Shown one piece after another: positions 26,002 through 35,119 of a stretch of DNA of 64,000 nucleotides. A program made the translations under genes and the position numbers. Numbering within the stretch: the first letter of the stretch is position 1; the number at the start of each line of letters is the position of its first letter. Source of the stretch: Roseibium album (GTDB taxonomy: Bacteria > Pseudomonadota > Alphaproteobacteria > Rhizobiales > Stappiaceae); contig CXTY01000019.1 of NCBI GenBank assembly GCA_001404055.1, positions 186,001 to 250,000 on the forward strand. The letters are read 5' to 3'. The notes under the pieces were generated by a model that saw nothing but the letters and a program-made list of their open reading frames with translations, was not told the DNA's origin and did not search any database.

Positions 26002-26039
26002 GGGCCTGCACCGGAGCCTTCGGGCTCTGGCGCGGGCCC
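26002..26039 (+). other. UUCG-capped hairpin between binding protein and permease
   Basis: A 17-bp stem-loop with two wobbles and one mismatch: GGGCC (26002-26006) pairs with GGCCC (26035-26039) and GGAGCC with GGCTCT-type arm, closed by a C(TTCG)G tetraloop at 26018-26023. There is no T-run, so it is more likely an RNA-stability element protecting the upstream binding-protein message than a terminator. Confidence 0.7.
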
Positions 26040-26062
26040 TGTGCCTAATCTAAAAAAATCAA

Positions 26063-28288
26063 ATGACAGGGGTCGCCATGCAACGTGGCAATAAACGGCT
26101 GGATTATCTCCTGATAATGGGGCTGCTCTCTTTTCTTGCTCTACCCTGGTACCGGGTAGAAGGCGGCTTCTTTGCCTTCGAGTGGCTGTCCGGCTTCCTC
26201 TCCTCATCTGATCTTGTCCCTGGCATCCTTCAGATATTTGCAGAAGGACGCGGCTGGCTAGCGCTTGCTCTTGCGCTCTTTCTTCTCGGAGCCGGTGGAC
26301 GTCTCATCGACGACCCGGACAAGCGTGGCAAATTGCTTGTCGTCGCGGGCTCCCTTGGCATCCTCTACATGACCTTCCAGGGTCTGGCGATCAGCTTTAA
26401 CGGTTGGGCCTGGACGATCATGGATACCAGTTTTGGCTCCCTGCAGATGGGTCAACCCGCCATGGGCGCCGGCGCGATTCTGCTTTCGCTGGTCTTTGTG
26501 CTTTTCATCGCCTTTGGATTTGCAGAACGCGGTGTGATGAAGGGCGACGCCTTTGTTGTCGGCTCGATTTCGGTGCTCGTGTTTCTGGTCACCGTGTTTA
26601 TTTTCTACCCGATCGGCAGCATGTTCGTGGGTTCCGTCCAGGATTTCGACGGCTCTTTCAAACCGGACGGCTTCATCGAAAACATGCAGGACCCATCGAT
26701 CTGGAGCCTGAACTGCGTTGTCGGCGCCGGACGCTGTGGTGTTGCCTGGCGCACACTCTTTCTGGCTCTGCTATCCGGAGCGGGTTCAACGCTGCTGGGT
26801 CTTGCTTTCGCGCTGGTGGCAACACGCACGAATTTCCCGTTCAAAAAAGGTCTGCGCCTCCTGACGGTGCTACCGATCATCACGCCTCCGTTCGTGATCG
26901 GTCTGGCACTGACGCTTCTCTTTGGCCGCGCCGGCGTTGTCACAGAAGGCCTTCATTTCCTCTTTGGCATCGAACCGAGCCGCTGGCTCTACGGCCTGAC
27001 CGGTATCTGGATAGCGCAGGTTCTCTCTTTCACTCCAATTGCCTTCCTGGTGCTTATCGGCGTGGTCGAGGGCGTCAGCCCATCCATGGAAGAAGCTTCT
27101 CAAACGTTGCGCGCCGACAGATGGCGGACATTCTGGAAGGTTTCGCTGCCGCTGATGAAACCCGGCCTGGCGAATGCGTTCCTGATCGGCTTCATCGAGA
27201 GCATGGCAGATTTCGGCAACCCGCTTGTTCTTGGCGGCAGCCACGGGGTTCTATCCACCGAGATCTTTTTCGCCGTTGTCGGCTCGCAGGTTGATCCGTC
27301 GCGCGCTGCTGTCCTCGCAATTGTCCTGCTCAGCTTCACGCTGACCGCATTTCTCGCGCAGCGGCTCTGGCTGTCCGGCAAGAATTTCGCCACGGTGACC
27401 GGCAAGGGTGACAGCGGTGCGCACGCCGGTCTGCCAAAAAGCCTGTCAATTTCAGTCTACGGCATTGTCGTTCCCTGGATGATGTTCACAGTCATTGTCT
27501 ATGGCATGATCATCTTCGGCGGCTTTGTGAAAACCTGGGGCCTCGATCACTCCCTGACGCTTGAACACTATGCGCGTGCCTTTTCCGTCAGCTTTGAAAA
27601 TGGAGCACTGGCCTGGACCGGCGTTGCCTGGAATTCGTTCTGGACGACAATGGAAATCGCGCTCATTTCTGCGCCACTAACCGCTGCTGTTGGCTTGCTG
27701 ACCGCCTATATCATCGTCCGTCAAAAGTTCGCAGGTAAAAGCGCTTTCGAGTTTGCGCTGATGATGAGTTTTGCGATCCCGGGCACCGTTATCGGCATCA
27801 GTTACATCATGGCTTTCAACTTGCCACCGATCGAAATGACGGGTTCGGCATTGATCCTGGTCGCCTGTTTTGTCTTCCGGAACATGCCGGTTGGCGTGCG
27901 AGGTGGCATCGCAGCCATGAGCCAGATCGACAAAAGCCTGGACGAAGCCTCTCTTACCTTGAAGGCAAACAGTGCACGCACATTGCGCAAGGTGATCCTG
28001 CCACTGCTACGCCCGGCGATCACTGCGGCTCTGGTCTACTCGTTTGTCAGGGCAATCACCTCAATCAGCGCCGTCATCTTCCTGGTGAGCGCGGAATACA
28101 ACATGGCCACGTCTTACATTGTCGGGCTGGTCGAGAACGGCGAATACGGCATCGCGATTGCCTATTCCTCGATGCTGATCGTCGTCATGATCACGGTGAT
28201 AACCTGTTTCCAGCTTCTGGTTGGAGATAGGCGCCTGCGACGGGAAAACCGGTGTCCGGCCTCACCAAGACACGTAAATTTCGTTTGA
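26063..28288 (+). CDS. Fused ABC transporter permease (AfuB/FbpB-like)
   Basis: 741-aa inner-membrane protein with two MalF/ThiP-like halves. Each half carries an ATPase-docking EAA loop: EEASQTLRADRWRTFWKVSLP near residue 350 and DEASLTLKANSARTLRKVILP near residue 640 (cores EEASQTL and DEASLTL). At least twelve membrane segments are visible, with an extra cluster of about five hydrophobic helices at the N-terminus (residues 10-170), longer than the minimal FbpB. Either the ATG at 26063 or at 26078 could start it. It works with the ATPase at 28305 and the two binding proteins upstream. Substrate class is set by the binding proteins, not by this subunit. Confidence 0.88.
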   Translation: MTGVAMQRGNKRLDYLLIMGLLSFLALPWYRVEGGFFAFEWLSGFLSSSDLVPGILQIFAEGRGWLALALALFLLGAGGRLIDDPDKRGKLLVVAGSLGILYMTFQGLAISFNGWAWTIMDTSFGSLQMGQPAMGAGAILLSLVFVLFIAFGFAERGVMKGDAFVVGSISVLVFLVTVFIFYPIGSMFVGSVQDFDGSFKPDGFIENMQDPSIWSLNCVVGAGRCGVAWRTLFLALLSGAGSTLLGLAFALVATRTNFPFKKGLRLLTVLPIITPPFVIGLALTLLFGRAGVVTEGLHFLFGIEPSRWLYGLTGIWIAQVLSFTPIAFLVLIGVVEGVSPSMEEASQTLRADRWRTFWKVSLPLMKPGLANAFLIGFIESMADFGNPLVLGGSHGVLSTEIFFAVVGSQVDPSRAAVLAIVLLSFTLTAFLAQRLWLSGKNFATVTGKGDSGAHAGLPKSLSISVYGIVVPWMMFTVIVYGMIIFGGFVKTWGLDHSLTLEHYARAFSVSFENGALAWTGVAWNSFWTTMEIALISAPLTAAVGLLTAYIIVRQKFAGKSAFEFALMMSFAIPGTVIGISYIMAFNLPPIEMTGSALILVACFVFRNMPVGVRGGIAAMSQIDKSLDEASLTLKANSARTLRKVILPLLRPAITAALVYSFVRAITSISAVIFLVSAEYNMATSYIVGLVENGEYGIAIAYSSMLIVVMITVITCFQLLVGDRRLRRENRCPASPRHVNFV

Positions 28289-28304
28289 CGCAGGAGAAAA
28301 CTGC

Positions 28305-29366
28305 ATGACTTCCATGACACCCGGTTCCGTCGTTTTTAAAAACGTGCGCAAGAACTTTGGTTCTTTCACCGCCATACACGACCTGTCGCTGACGATCGAA
28401 CCCGGCACCCTGGTGACTCTCCTCGGACCATCTGGCTGCGGCAAGACAACAACTTTGCGTATGCTGGCCGGATTGGAACACCCGACATCAGGTCGGATCT
28501 TCATCGGCGGCAAAGACGTGACGATGCTGCCCGCCCATGAACGTGACGTATCAATGGTGTTCCAGTCCTACGCCCTTTTCCCGCACATGAATGCCCTTGA
28601 GAATGTTGCCTACGGGCTTGAGTCGTCCGGTTTCAGCAAAAGGGAAGCAAAGGAGCGCGCGGAAGACGGCCTGGAACAGGTTGGGCTTGCAAACATGGGG
28701 CATCGGCTGCCAGCGGAGCTGTCGGGCGGCCAGCAGCAAAGGGTTGCGGTGGCCCGGGCTCTTGTACTTGAGCCGCAGGTTCTTCTGCTGGATGAACCCC
28801 TTTCAAACCTTGATGCAAGGCTACGGCGAAAAGTGCGGACTGAAATCCGCGAGTTGCAGCAAAGACTTGGTTTCACGGCAGTTTATGTGACCCACGACCA
28901 GGATGAAGCGCTGGCTGTATCCGACCGGATCGTTGTCATGAAGGATGGCGAGATTGCCCAGGCTGGCACGCCGCAGTGTCTCTATGATGAGCCCGTCTCG
29001 GCCTTCATTGCCGATTTCATGGGTGAAGCGAACGTCGTCGCCTGCAACGTGATCGAACATGTGGGAGACCAGGCCGTTATTGATGTTGGTGGACTTGAGC
29101 ACAGGTTGCCGTCCCGCCAAAGCAAAGTTGGCCAGGCCAAGCTGGCTGTCAGGCCCGGATCTGTTGTTCTTGACCCCGATGCAAATTCCGGCCTCGGCGG
29201 CGAAATACTGACCTCGGCCTATCTCGGAGATCACGTCGAATATGAAGTCGAAACGCCGGTTGGAAACTTCTTTGTCATTGATCACACTGTTGAACGCTCC
29301 CTTTCCCCCAAAACTGCTGTCTCGCTTGGTTTTAGAAACCGCGGACTGGCCTTGATCGAGGGATAG
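28305..29366 (+). CDS. ABC transporter ATPase (AfuC/FbpC/PotA-like)
   Basis: 353-aa cytoplasmic ATPase. Walker A GPSGCGKTT, Q-loop FQSYALFPH, signature LSGGQQQRVAVARA, Walker B VLLLDEPLSNLD, H-loop VTHDQDEAL. A C-terminal TOBE-like beta domain (about 240-353) follows, containing VRPGSVVLDP. This architecture is standard for type I importers of the CUT1/iron/phosphonate group. It starts 16 bases after the permease stop and ends 2 bases before the phosphatase ATG, so the five genes from 23749 form one operon. Confidence 0.92.
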   Translation: MTSMTPGSVVFKNVRKNFGSFTAIHDLSLTIEPGTLVTLLGPSGCGKTTTLRMLAGLEHPTSGRIFIGGKDVTMLPAHERDVSMVFQSYALFPHMNALENVAYGLESSGFSKREAKERAEDGLEQVGLANMGHRLPAELSGGQQQRVAVARALVLEPQVLLLDEPLSNLDARLRRKVRTEIRELQQRLGFTAVYVTHDQDEALAVSDRIVVMKDGEIAQAGTPQCLYDEPVSAFIADFMGEANVVACNVIEHVGDQAVIDVGGLEHRLPSRQSKVGQAKLAVRPGSVVLDPDANSGLGGEILTSAYLGDHVEYEVETPVGNFFVIDHTVERSLSPKTAVSLGFRNRGLALIEG

Positions 29367-29368
29367 GA

Positions 29369-30199
29369 ATGAACAGCGAAATCAAGTCAGCTTCTCGTGT
29401 TGCCGATACTTTGGAATACCGGTTCGACCTAGCCTTGAAAATTGGTGAGGAAGCCGGAGCCCTGGCACTGGACTATTTCAAGCGCCGTCATGAACTGGTG
29501 ATCGAGACCAAGCGCGACCTGCAGGATGTCGTGTCAATTGCAGATCGCAATGTCGAGACACTTATCCGACAACGCATTGAAGCCATGTTCCCTGAGGATG
29601 GGATATTGGGTGAGGAGTTCGGACATCAGACCGGCAAAAGCGGCTACACCTGGGTCATCGACCCGATTGATGGAACAGCACCATTCGTCAATGGCTTGAC
29701 CAGCTGGTGCGTATCCATTGCGCTTCTGGCAGATGGTGAACCCGTGATTGGTGTCATCAGAGCACCTTGCGATGCGGAGACCTTTGCCGCGATGAAGGAC
29801 AGCGGAGCGAGCCTGAACGGGGCGCTTTTGAAACTTGATCAGTCAAAAACGCTACAAAACGGACTCACCGGAATTGGTGGAAATTCGCATGTACCACCTG
29901 CGATGGTAGGAACAGTGATTACGTCTTTGCTGGAAGCCGGTGGAAATTTTGTGCGCACCGGATCAGGCGCACTGATGCTGGCATCTGTCGCCGCTGGCCG
30001 GCTTGTCGGATATTACGAACCCTACATGCATGCATGGGATTGCCTTGCAGGCTATTGCCTGGTTAAGGAAGCCGGCGGTGCGTACCTCCCTTTCCCGGTT
30101 GAAGGCGAAGCCCTGTGCAAAGGAGCCCCTGTCCTGGCTGCCGGTCCAGGGGCATTTGAGGAACTATCCGGGCTGGCACCTTCGATAGAAGACTTCTGA
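29369..30199 (+). CDS. Inositol-monophosphatase-family phosphatase
   Basis: 276-aa cytoplasmic Mg-dependent phosphomonoesterase. The metal-binding motifs are complete: GEEFG (residues about 80-84), DPIDGT at 98-103, and HAWDCLAGYCLVKEAGG near residue 220 with the third aspartate. Family members act on inositol phosphates, histidinol phosphate, sugar phosphates or nucleotide 3'-phosphates. Encoded 2 bases after the importer ATPase, it would dephosphorylate whatever the AfuA-like proteins bring in, releasing phosphate and an alcohol or sugar. The exact substrate is unknown. Confidence 0.85.
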   Translation: MNSEIKSASRVADTLEYRFDLALKIGEEAGALALDYFKRRHELVIETKRDLQDVVSIADRNVETLIRQRIEAMFPEDGILGEEFGHQTGKSGYTWVIDPIDGTAPFVNGLTSWCVSIALLADGEPVIGVIRAPCDAETFAAMKDSGASLNGALLKLDQSKTLQNGLTGIGGNSHVPPAMVGTVITSLLEAGGNFVRTGSGALMLASVAAGRLVGYYEPYMHAWDCLAGYCLVKEAGGAYLPFPVEGEALCKGAPVLAAGPGAFEELSGLAPSIEDF

Positions 30200-30279
30200 G
30201 AGCGCGGGAGACCGTCGCGATCCTTTGCGCCTGCTTGCCTCCTGTTTTCAGGTGTTTTGAAAGTTGGACTGGACAGAAG

Positions 30280-30304
30280 AACCCCGCGTCATCGACGCGG
30301 GGTT
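30280..30304. terminator. Bidirectional hairpin between phosphatase and chemoreceptor genes
   Basis: Perfect 11-bp stem AACCCCGCGTC (30280-30290) with GACGCGGGGTT (30294-30304) around a three-base loop. It sits between converging genes; T-runs are weak on both sides. Confidence 0.65.
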
Positions 30305-30333
30305 ACAGCGTTTGCGAACCGTCCATCAAGCCA

Positions 30334-31968
30334 TCAATTTGCGGAAACTCTTGTCAAGAATCCATCGATTCTCAGGGCGAGCTGATGGGTGTTGTCGGCC
30401 ACTTCTGCAGACGTTCGCGAAACATTTGCCGCAGACGCAGTGGTTTCGTCGACTGCCGCCTTCACACCGGTCATGTTTTCGCTGATTTCCCGGGTTCCTG
30501 ATGCGACTTCCTGAATGGAGCTGCTGATTTCCGCTGTTGCAGACCCCTGCTGTTCCAACGCCTCGGTGATGGACCCCGTGAATTCGTTCACACGCACCAT
30601 GATACTTGCGATCTCTTCGATCGCGACAACCGAATCCGACGATGCTCCCTGGATCGCGTTGATCTGGGCCGAGATTTCCTCTGTCGCCTTGGATGTCTGG
30701 GTTGCCAGTTCCTTGACTTCCGCCGCGACCACGGCAAATCCCTTGCCTGCTTCACCCGCGCGGGCAGCCTCAATGGTAGCGTTCAACGCAAGAAGGTTGG
30801 TTTGTTCGGCGATGTCCTGGATCAGTTGGAGCACAGCGCCAATTTTCTGGGCTGACGCTGCAAGGCTTGCCACCTGATCATTTGCTGATGTGGCCTTGGT
30901 GTTGGCGGTCGATACGACATCGCTCGTTTCCGCTATCTGACGCGAGATTTCAGTTATGGAGGCAGACAGTTCTTCCGAAGCGGACGCAACAGTCTGAACA
31001 CTCGAATAGGCTTGCTCGGTTGCCGCAGCAACAGATGCCGTACGTTCGGTATTGGCCGTTGAAAGATCCATCAAGGCACCAGATATGTTACCCATATTGT
31101 CTGTCGACTGGGTAACTGGTTCCAGCAGCCTTTGAGAATCGTCCCGAAACTCTGCGATCAATTGCTCAAGGCCAGTCTGACGGTTTCGCTCGGTCTCGAT
31201 ACTTTGCTTTTGCTCTTCTTCAAGTTCCCGCTGACGCAAACCACTGTCCCGGAAAACTTCAACAGTTCTAGCCATTTGTCCCATTTCGTCGACACGGCTC
31301 ACATAAGGAATGGCTATCTCGTAATTACCATCGGAAAGTGTTGACATGGTTTGGGACAAACGACCAATCTGACCGGTGATCCTTCTGATCAGCGCCACCA
31401 GCACCAACGAGACGGCAACGACTGCAATCAACGTGATGATCAGCGCCGTTGTCAGAGCCTCATTGCGTGCGCTTTCGATCCCGGCAATGTCAAAGCCGAT
31501 ATAAAAGTAGCCGAGCGTGCTGACTTCGTCGCCATCCATTCGTGTGATCGGCCTCATACCGATCTGATAGGCTGCATCGGCATAAAACGCCGTTTTCTCC
31601 AGCGCGCCCTCACCACGCATTTCCTCCGGAACACTATCGACAAGACCAGTCGCCTCAACGCCTTCTTGCCGGATCAGCGAGGAAAAAATCGTACCGTTTA
31701 CTTCCTGAACCACGGCCCAGGCAAAATCCTTGTTGTCGAGAAGAGGCGCGAGCAGACTGTCAGCCAGGTCCTGGTCAAAATCCCAGATGGCATTTCCGAG
31801 TGCCTGTTTGGTCAGGTTTGCGCTCATCGCGATCTGCTGTTCGTATGCCTCCTGGACAGCGGAAACACGCTGCATTCCTGAAATGTAGGCGAAGGCAACA
31901 AAGGCCATGGCAACGACCATGACAATGGGAACAGTCGTGGTGAATTTTACAGATTGCCAGAATTTCAT
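30334..31968 (-). CDS. Methyl-accepting chemotaxis protein
   Basis: 544 aa from the ATG at 31968 (GGGGGA upstream; the open frame goes to 32010). One membrane helix at about 10-30, a periplasmic sensor of roughly 150 residues, a second helix at about 185-208, a HAMP domain, and a long cytoplasmic coiled-coil signalling domain. The hairpin tip [22 protein letters not shown] (core [16 protein letters not shown]) binds CheA/CheW. The periplasmic region has no motif I can assign. The neighbouring gene for a solitary binding protein at 32258 is also on the minus strand, so the two could form an indirect-sensing pair. Confidence 0.92.
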   Translation of the reverse strand: MKFWQSVKFTTTVPIVMVVAMAFVAFAYISGMQRVSAVQEAYEQQIAMSANLTKQALGNAIWDFDQDLADSLLAPLLDNKDFAWAVVQEVNGTIFSSLIRQEGVEATGLVDSVPEEMRGEGALEKTAFYADAAYQIGMRPITRMDGDEVSTLGYFYIGFDIAGIESARNEALTTALIITLIAVVAVSLVLVALIRRITGQIGRLSQTMSTLSDGNYEIAIPYVSRVDEMGQMARTVEVFRDSGLRQRELEEEQKQSIETERNRQTGLEQLIAEFRDDSQRLLEPVTQSTDNMGNISGALMDLSTANTERTASVAAATEQAYSSVQTVASASEELSASITEISRQIAETSDVVSTANTKATSANDQVASLAASAQKIGAVLQLIQDIAEQTNLLALNATIEAARAGEAGKGFAVVAAEVKELATQTSKATEEISAQINAIQGASSDSVVAIEEIASIMVRVNEFTGSITEALEQQGSATAEISSSIQEVASGTREISENMTGVKAAVDETTASAANVSRTSAEVADNTHQLALRIDGFLTRVSAN

Positions 31969-32257
31969 GGTTTCCCCCGATTTGTATCGGTGATCAAGGT
32001 TCCAAGGCACAACGAAGATAGTTCAGCCCAGGTTTTGCGTGACGCTATCCAGTGTGAACAATACCTGCGCAAGCCGCCCGTCCGGCGTTCTGCACCGTGC
32101 TCGATGTTTCGACGATTGGTGACGCGGGCCGGAGGAAAAGACCGTCGAAATTCACTTCGTCGCCCCGTCGCGGTGGGATCGAAAAGCGACGAAAATGGAC
32201 AAAGAAACGATTTTCAACTGGTCAGATTTCGATCACGGCCCGCGTGTCAGCGTTCGA

Positions 32258-33016
32258 TTACTGCGCCAGCGGCCAGTCTTTGACGTAGTCAGAGATGCCG
32301 TATTTCGCCAGCACTGCCGAATAGGCATCCGAGGCTTTGTGACCACTCAGTTTTTCGTTGAACCTTGCAACGTCTTCCGCAGAAAATTTCTCGTCCGCCA
32401 AAGCTATGCCAAGCGGAACGACGCCGACAGCCAAGGGCAGCAATTCCACCTTGTCGCGCATCTCCGTCTGATCCAGCTGCGAGAGATAGGCGATCGAGGA
32501 AATAATCGCCGCATCGATGCGGCCGCCAATCACCTTCTTGATGTTTGTGTCATGATCGTTCGCACGTTCGATATCAATACCGGAGGCATCCAGCGCCGGA
32601 TAAGCAAAGCCACGGCGGCCACCAAGTTTCTTGTTCTTCAGGTCGGCAATGGAATTATAGGTAAAGGCATTGCCTTTCTTGACGGCCAGGATGGCGTATT
32701 CCGTCAGGATCGGTTCGCTGTAAAGCGCCATTGATGCGCGTTCGTCGGTACGCAGAACACCGATGGCTACATCCACTTCACCATTGTGTATGGAGTTGTA
32801 GAGCCGGGCGAACGGCAGCTTTTTTGCCCTCGCGTCAAAACCCATATCCTGCAGGAGTTTGCCGCTGGTGTCCCCCAGAACGCCAATAGGTGCACCATCG
32901 GCGCCAACACCGGCAAAAGGTAAACTGTCGCCAGACCCAAGTGTAAGCGCTTCTTTTGCAGGTACATTCGTTGTAATAGCGACCAACATTAAAAATGCCG
33001 CATAGATCTTTCTCAT
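32258..33016 (-). CDS. Solitary periplasmic solute-binding protein (SBP_bac_3-like)
   Basis: 252 aa with a signal peptide (MRKIYAAFLMLVAITTNVPA). The fold is that of amino-acid-type binding proteins: LTLGSGDSLPFAG at the start, YSIHNGEVDVAIGVLRTDER-like segment with GEVDVAIG, YSEPILTEYAILAVKKG, and a hinge-return KKVIGGRIDAAIIS. The usual ligand-binding Arg is in RTDER. No permease or ATPase gene accompanies it; the neighbours are a chemoreceptor downstream and a 354-base gap upstream. It may feed a distant transporter or report a ligand to the chemoreceptor. Ligand unknown. Confidence 0.75.
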   Translation of the reverse strand: MRKIYAAFLMLVAITTNVPAKEALTLGSGDSLPFAGVGADGAPIGVLGDTSGKLLQDMGFDARAKKLPFARLYNSIHNGEVDVAIGVLRTDERASMALYSEPILTEYAILAVKKGNAFTYNSIADLKNKKLGGRRGFAYPALDASGIDIERANDHDTNIKKVIGGRIDAAIISSIAYLSQLDQTEMRDKVELLPLAVGVVPLGIALADEKFSAEDVARFNEKLSGHKASDAYSAVLAKYGISDYVKDWPLAQ

Positions 33017-33370
33017 GATAGATTTCCCAACCTCAAGTTTTCACAGGAACAATCATGCGACTCGAAAGATAAACAGATACTAATTCATTTTTTTGCTTAA
33101 AATGAACCTTCTTCAAAGGAAACCTTAAAATAAATTAAGGGCTTGGTAGTACTTTAGTACAATCGACAGGTATTTCATCTTGATCACCTTGCTTCTTCAT
33201 TCCGGGTTGAAAACGGGTCACATCAAATTCCGAATTCACTTGAAGAAACAGAAAATGCCTCTCCCATTTTCTTGATTTTCCGAAAGGATCTCTTTCCTGT
33301 TGGCCCATGGTCGTCAAAGCAATTGAGCGCCATAGTCACAGGCAACCAATTCAAAAAAGAAAGGCTGCCT
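33017..33370. other. AT-rich intergenic region
   Basis: This 354-base gap separates the divergent binding-protein (-) and ureidoglycine aminohydrolase (+) genes. It should hold promoters for both. I see a GTAC-TTTA-GTAC repeat at 33149-33160 but no confident operator, RNA or coding sequence. A short minus-strand open frame (33135-33317) has no ribosome site or recognisable product. Confidence 0.5.
33358..33364 (+). promoter_or_regulatory. Ribosome-binding site deciding a GTG start
   Basis: AGAAAGG lies 6 bases before the GTG at 33371. The in-frame TTG at 33272 lacks such a site and would add about 33 residues that do not look like the family. Confidence 0.5.
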
Positions 33371-34273
33371 GTGTCACAAGCAAAAGGGTCAGATTCACAC
33401 GGATCTCCATCATATTATGCACCCAAAGGCGGGCATCCAGGTCAGGAAACGTTGCTGACGGATCGTGCTGTTTTTACGGACGCCTACGCTGTCATTCCGC
33501 GTGGAACCATGCGTGATATCGTTACCAGCGCGCTGCCTTTCTGGACCGGTACACGATTGTGGGTTTTGTCCCGGCCGTTATCGGGTTTTGCCGAGACCTT
33601 TTCCCAATACATCATGGAAGTCGCCCCCGGAGGCGGTTCGGACCGGCCCGAAACAGACCCCATGGCACAGGGTGTTCTGTTCGTTGTCGAAGGCACTGCG
33701 GTCCTCACTGCCAATGGACAGTCATATGATCTGCGAGTGGGCAGCTATGCCTATCTTCCACCGCAAACCGACTGGTCGATAAAAAACACAGGAAGCGAAT
33801 CTGTTCGATTCCACTGGGTACGCAAAGCCTATGAGGCGGTCGACGGCCTGGACTGGCCGGAACTCTTCGTCACCCACGAAAGTGACGTCGCACCGAACGA
33901 AATGCCTGGTACAGACGGAAAATGGGCGACAACCCGTTTTGTTGACCCTGAAGATCTACGGCACGACATGCACGTCAATATTGTGACGTTTGCACCTGGC
34001 GCTGTCATTCCCTTTGCAGAAACTCACGTTATGGAACACGGTCTTTATGTACTTCAGGGCAAGGCCGTTTACCGGCTCAATCAGGACTGGGTGGAAGTGG
34101 AAGCTGGCGACTATATGTGGCTTCGCGCATTCTGCCCGCAAGCCTGTTATGCAGGCGGTCCCGGTCCCTTTCGCTATCTGCTTTACAAGGACGTGAACCG
34201 GCACATGTCTTTGCGACCGGCGGCAGGTCAGGGGATCTCTCAGCAGTCGGCATTCAGGAACGCTGCCGAGTAA
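33371..34273 (+). CDS. allE: (S)-ureidoglycine aminohydrolase
   Basis: 300-aa double-cupin enzyme that hydrolyses (S)-ureidoglycine to (S)-ureidoglycolate and ammonia. The family opening YYAPKGG and LLTDRAVFTDAYAVIPRG is present, as are the C-terminal cupin FAPGAVIPFAETHVMEHGLYVLQGKAVY (short core ETHVMEHG) and LYKDVNRH. The Mn-site residues known from plant and bacterial homologues align with E217, H219, H223 and Q257. The GTG start is favoured by AGAAAGG upstream. Its last 20 bases overlap the 3' end of bhcR on the other strand. Its product feeds AllA (42605), which forms glyoxylate, the substrate of the bhc enzymes next door. Confidence 0.87.
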   Translation: MSQAKGSDSHGSPSYYAPKGGHPGQETLLTDRAVFTDAYAVIPRGTMRDIVTSALPFWTGTRLWVLSRPLSGFAETFSQYIMEVAPGGGSDRPETDPMAQGVLFVVEGTAVLTANGQSYDLRVGSYAYLPPQTDWSIKNTGSESVRFHWVRKAYEAVDGLDWPELFVTHESDVAPNEMPGTDGKWATTRFVDPEDLRHDMHVNIVTFAPGAVIPFAETHVMEHGLYVLQGKAVYRLNQDWVEVEAGDYMWLRAFCPQACYAGGPGPFRYLLYKDVNRHMSLRPAAGQGISQQSAFRNAAE

Positions 34274-35102
34274 CGTCTCCTCCGATGGCCGAGGTAAGCG
34301 CCTCGGCCGCTGCCATCACGCCGACGGAGAGCGTGTCGATCTTGTCTTGAGAAACGCGGCTTGTCGGTCCGGAAACCGACAAGCCCGCAACGGCCTCGCC
34401 GAAATGGTCGAATACCGGTGCCGCGATGCAACGCATACCGACATTCTTTTCCTCACCGTCAATTGAATAGCCACGTTTACGGATCTGCTCCAGATCCGCC
34501 ATCAACCCCTCCGCGTCACACAACGTGTGTTCGGTAAAGCGCTCCATCTGCCCACGCGAAACGATCCGCTCGCAAAGGTCGGGATCCATGAAGGCCAGCA
34601 GGGCCTTGCCAATTCCGGATGCATGCATGGGTGACAGTGTGCCCGGCGGGAAGAAGGCCCGAATGTTCGAATGTGTCTCCACCTGACTGACAAAAAGGAC
34701 CTGATGGGACTGACTGACACCAAGGTTCGCGGTTTCTCCCGTATCTTCCATCAGCTTCCTCAGGATTGGACGCGCTCGCTCCACCAGACTTGTCCTTCGC
34801 AGGAAACGTGCACCGATGATGAAGGCACCAGAGCCGATGTGCCAGAGCTGTTCGGCCTGGTCGAACTCGACCAGACCGCGTGTTTCCAGCGTGAAAAGGA
34901 TGCGGTAGAGCGTTGCCGTGGATTCGCCAAGCTGATCTGAAAGCGCCGACAGGGAAACGCCGCGCTGCGTACTCAAATGCTCAAACACACTCATTGCGCG
35001 ATCGAGCGATTTGATTGTGTTCTGGCCGGACTTGTCATCCCATGACCGGGGTCGGCCACGCGCCCTTCGGGTGGCAGTTGCTTCCATTTTCGGGTCAGGC
35101 AT
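34254..35102 (-). CDS. bhcR: IclR-family regulator of the beta-hydroxyaspartate cycle
   Basis: 282 aa from the ATG at 35102 (an upstream GTG at 35111 is possible). N-terminal winged helix, about residues 25-95, with LSALSDQLGESTATLYRILFTLETRGLVE (core ESTATLYRIL). The IclR effector domain follows: GVSQSHQVLFVSQVET, MHASGIGKALLAF, RGYSIDGEEKNVGMRCIAAPVFD and VAGLSVSGPTSR. It is divergent from bhcA, the standard position of BhcR, which in Paracoccus controls bhc transcription and responds to glyoxylate. The 168-base gap carries three ATGTGAAAAA-type repeats that are good operator candidates. The 3' end overlaps allE by 20 bases. Confidence 0.88.
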   Translation of the reverse strand: MPDPKMEATATRRARGRPRSWDDKSGQNTIKSLDRAMSVFEHLSTQRGVSLSALSDQLGESTATLYRILFTLETRGLVEFDQAEQLWHIGSGAFIIGARFLRRTSLVERARPILRKLMEDTGETANLGVSQSHQVLFVSQVETHSNIRAFFPPGTLSPMHASGIGKALLAFMDPDLCERIVSRGQMERFTEHTLCDAEGLMADLEQIRKRGYSIDGEEKNVGMRCIAAPVFDHFGEAVAGLSVSGPTSRVSQDKIDTLSVGVMAAAEALTSAIGGDVTRQRS

Positions 35103-35119
35103 GAGACACACTCTTCAAA

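Noticed and set aside
26002-26039. Classical intrinsic terminator after the second AfuA-like gene
   Set aside because: The stem is long and UUCG-capped but no T-run follows, so it is listed as an RNA-stability hairpin.
23749-29366. Ferric-iron (Fbp) importer as the identity of the AfuA-like operon
   Set aside because: The binding proteins lack the paired iron-ligand tyrosines and keep an HD...E pattern, and the operon ends with a phosphatase. Iron remains possible but is second choice.
33272-33370. N-terminal extension of allE from a TTG at 33272
   Set aside because: There is no ribosome site before the TTG, the extra residues do not resemble the family, and AGAAAGG favours the GTG at 33371.
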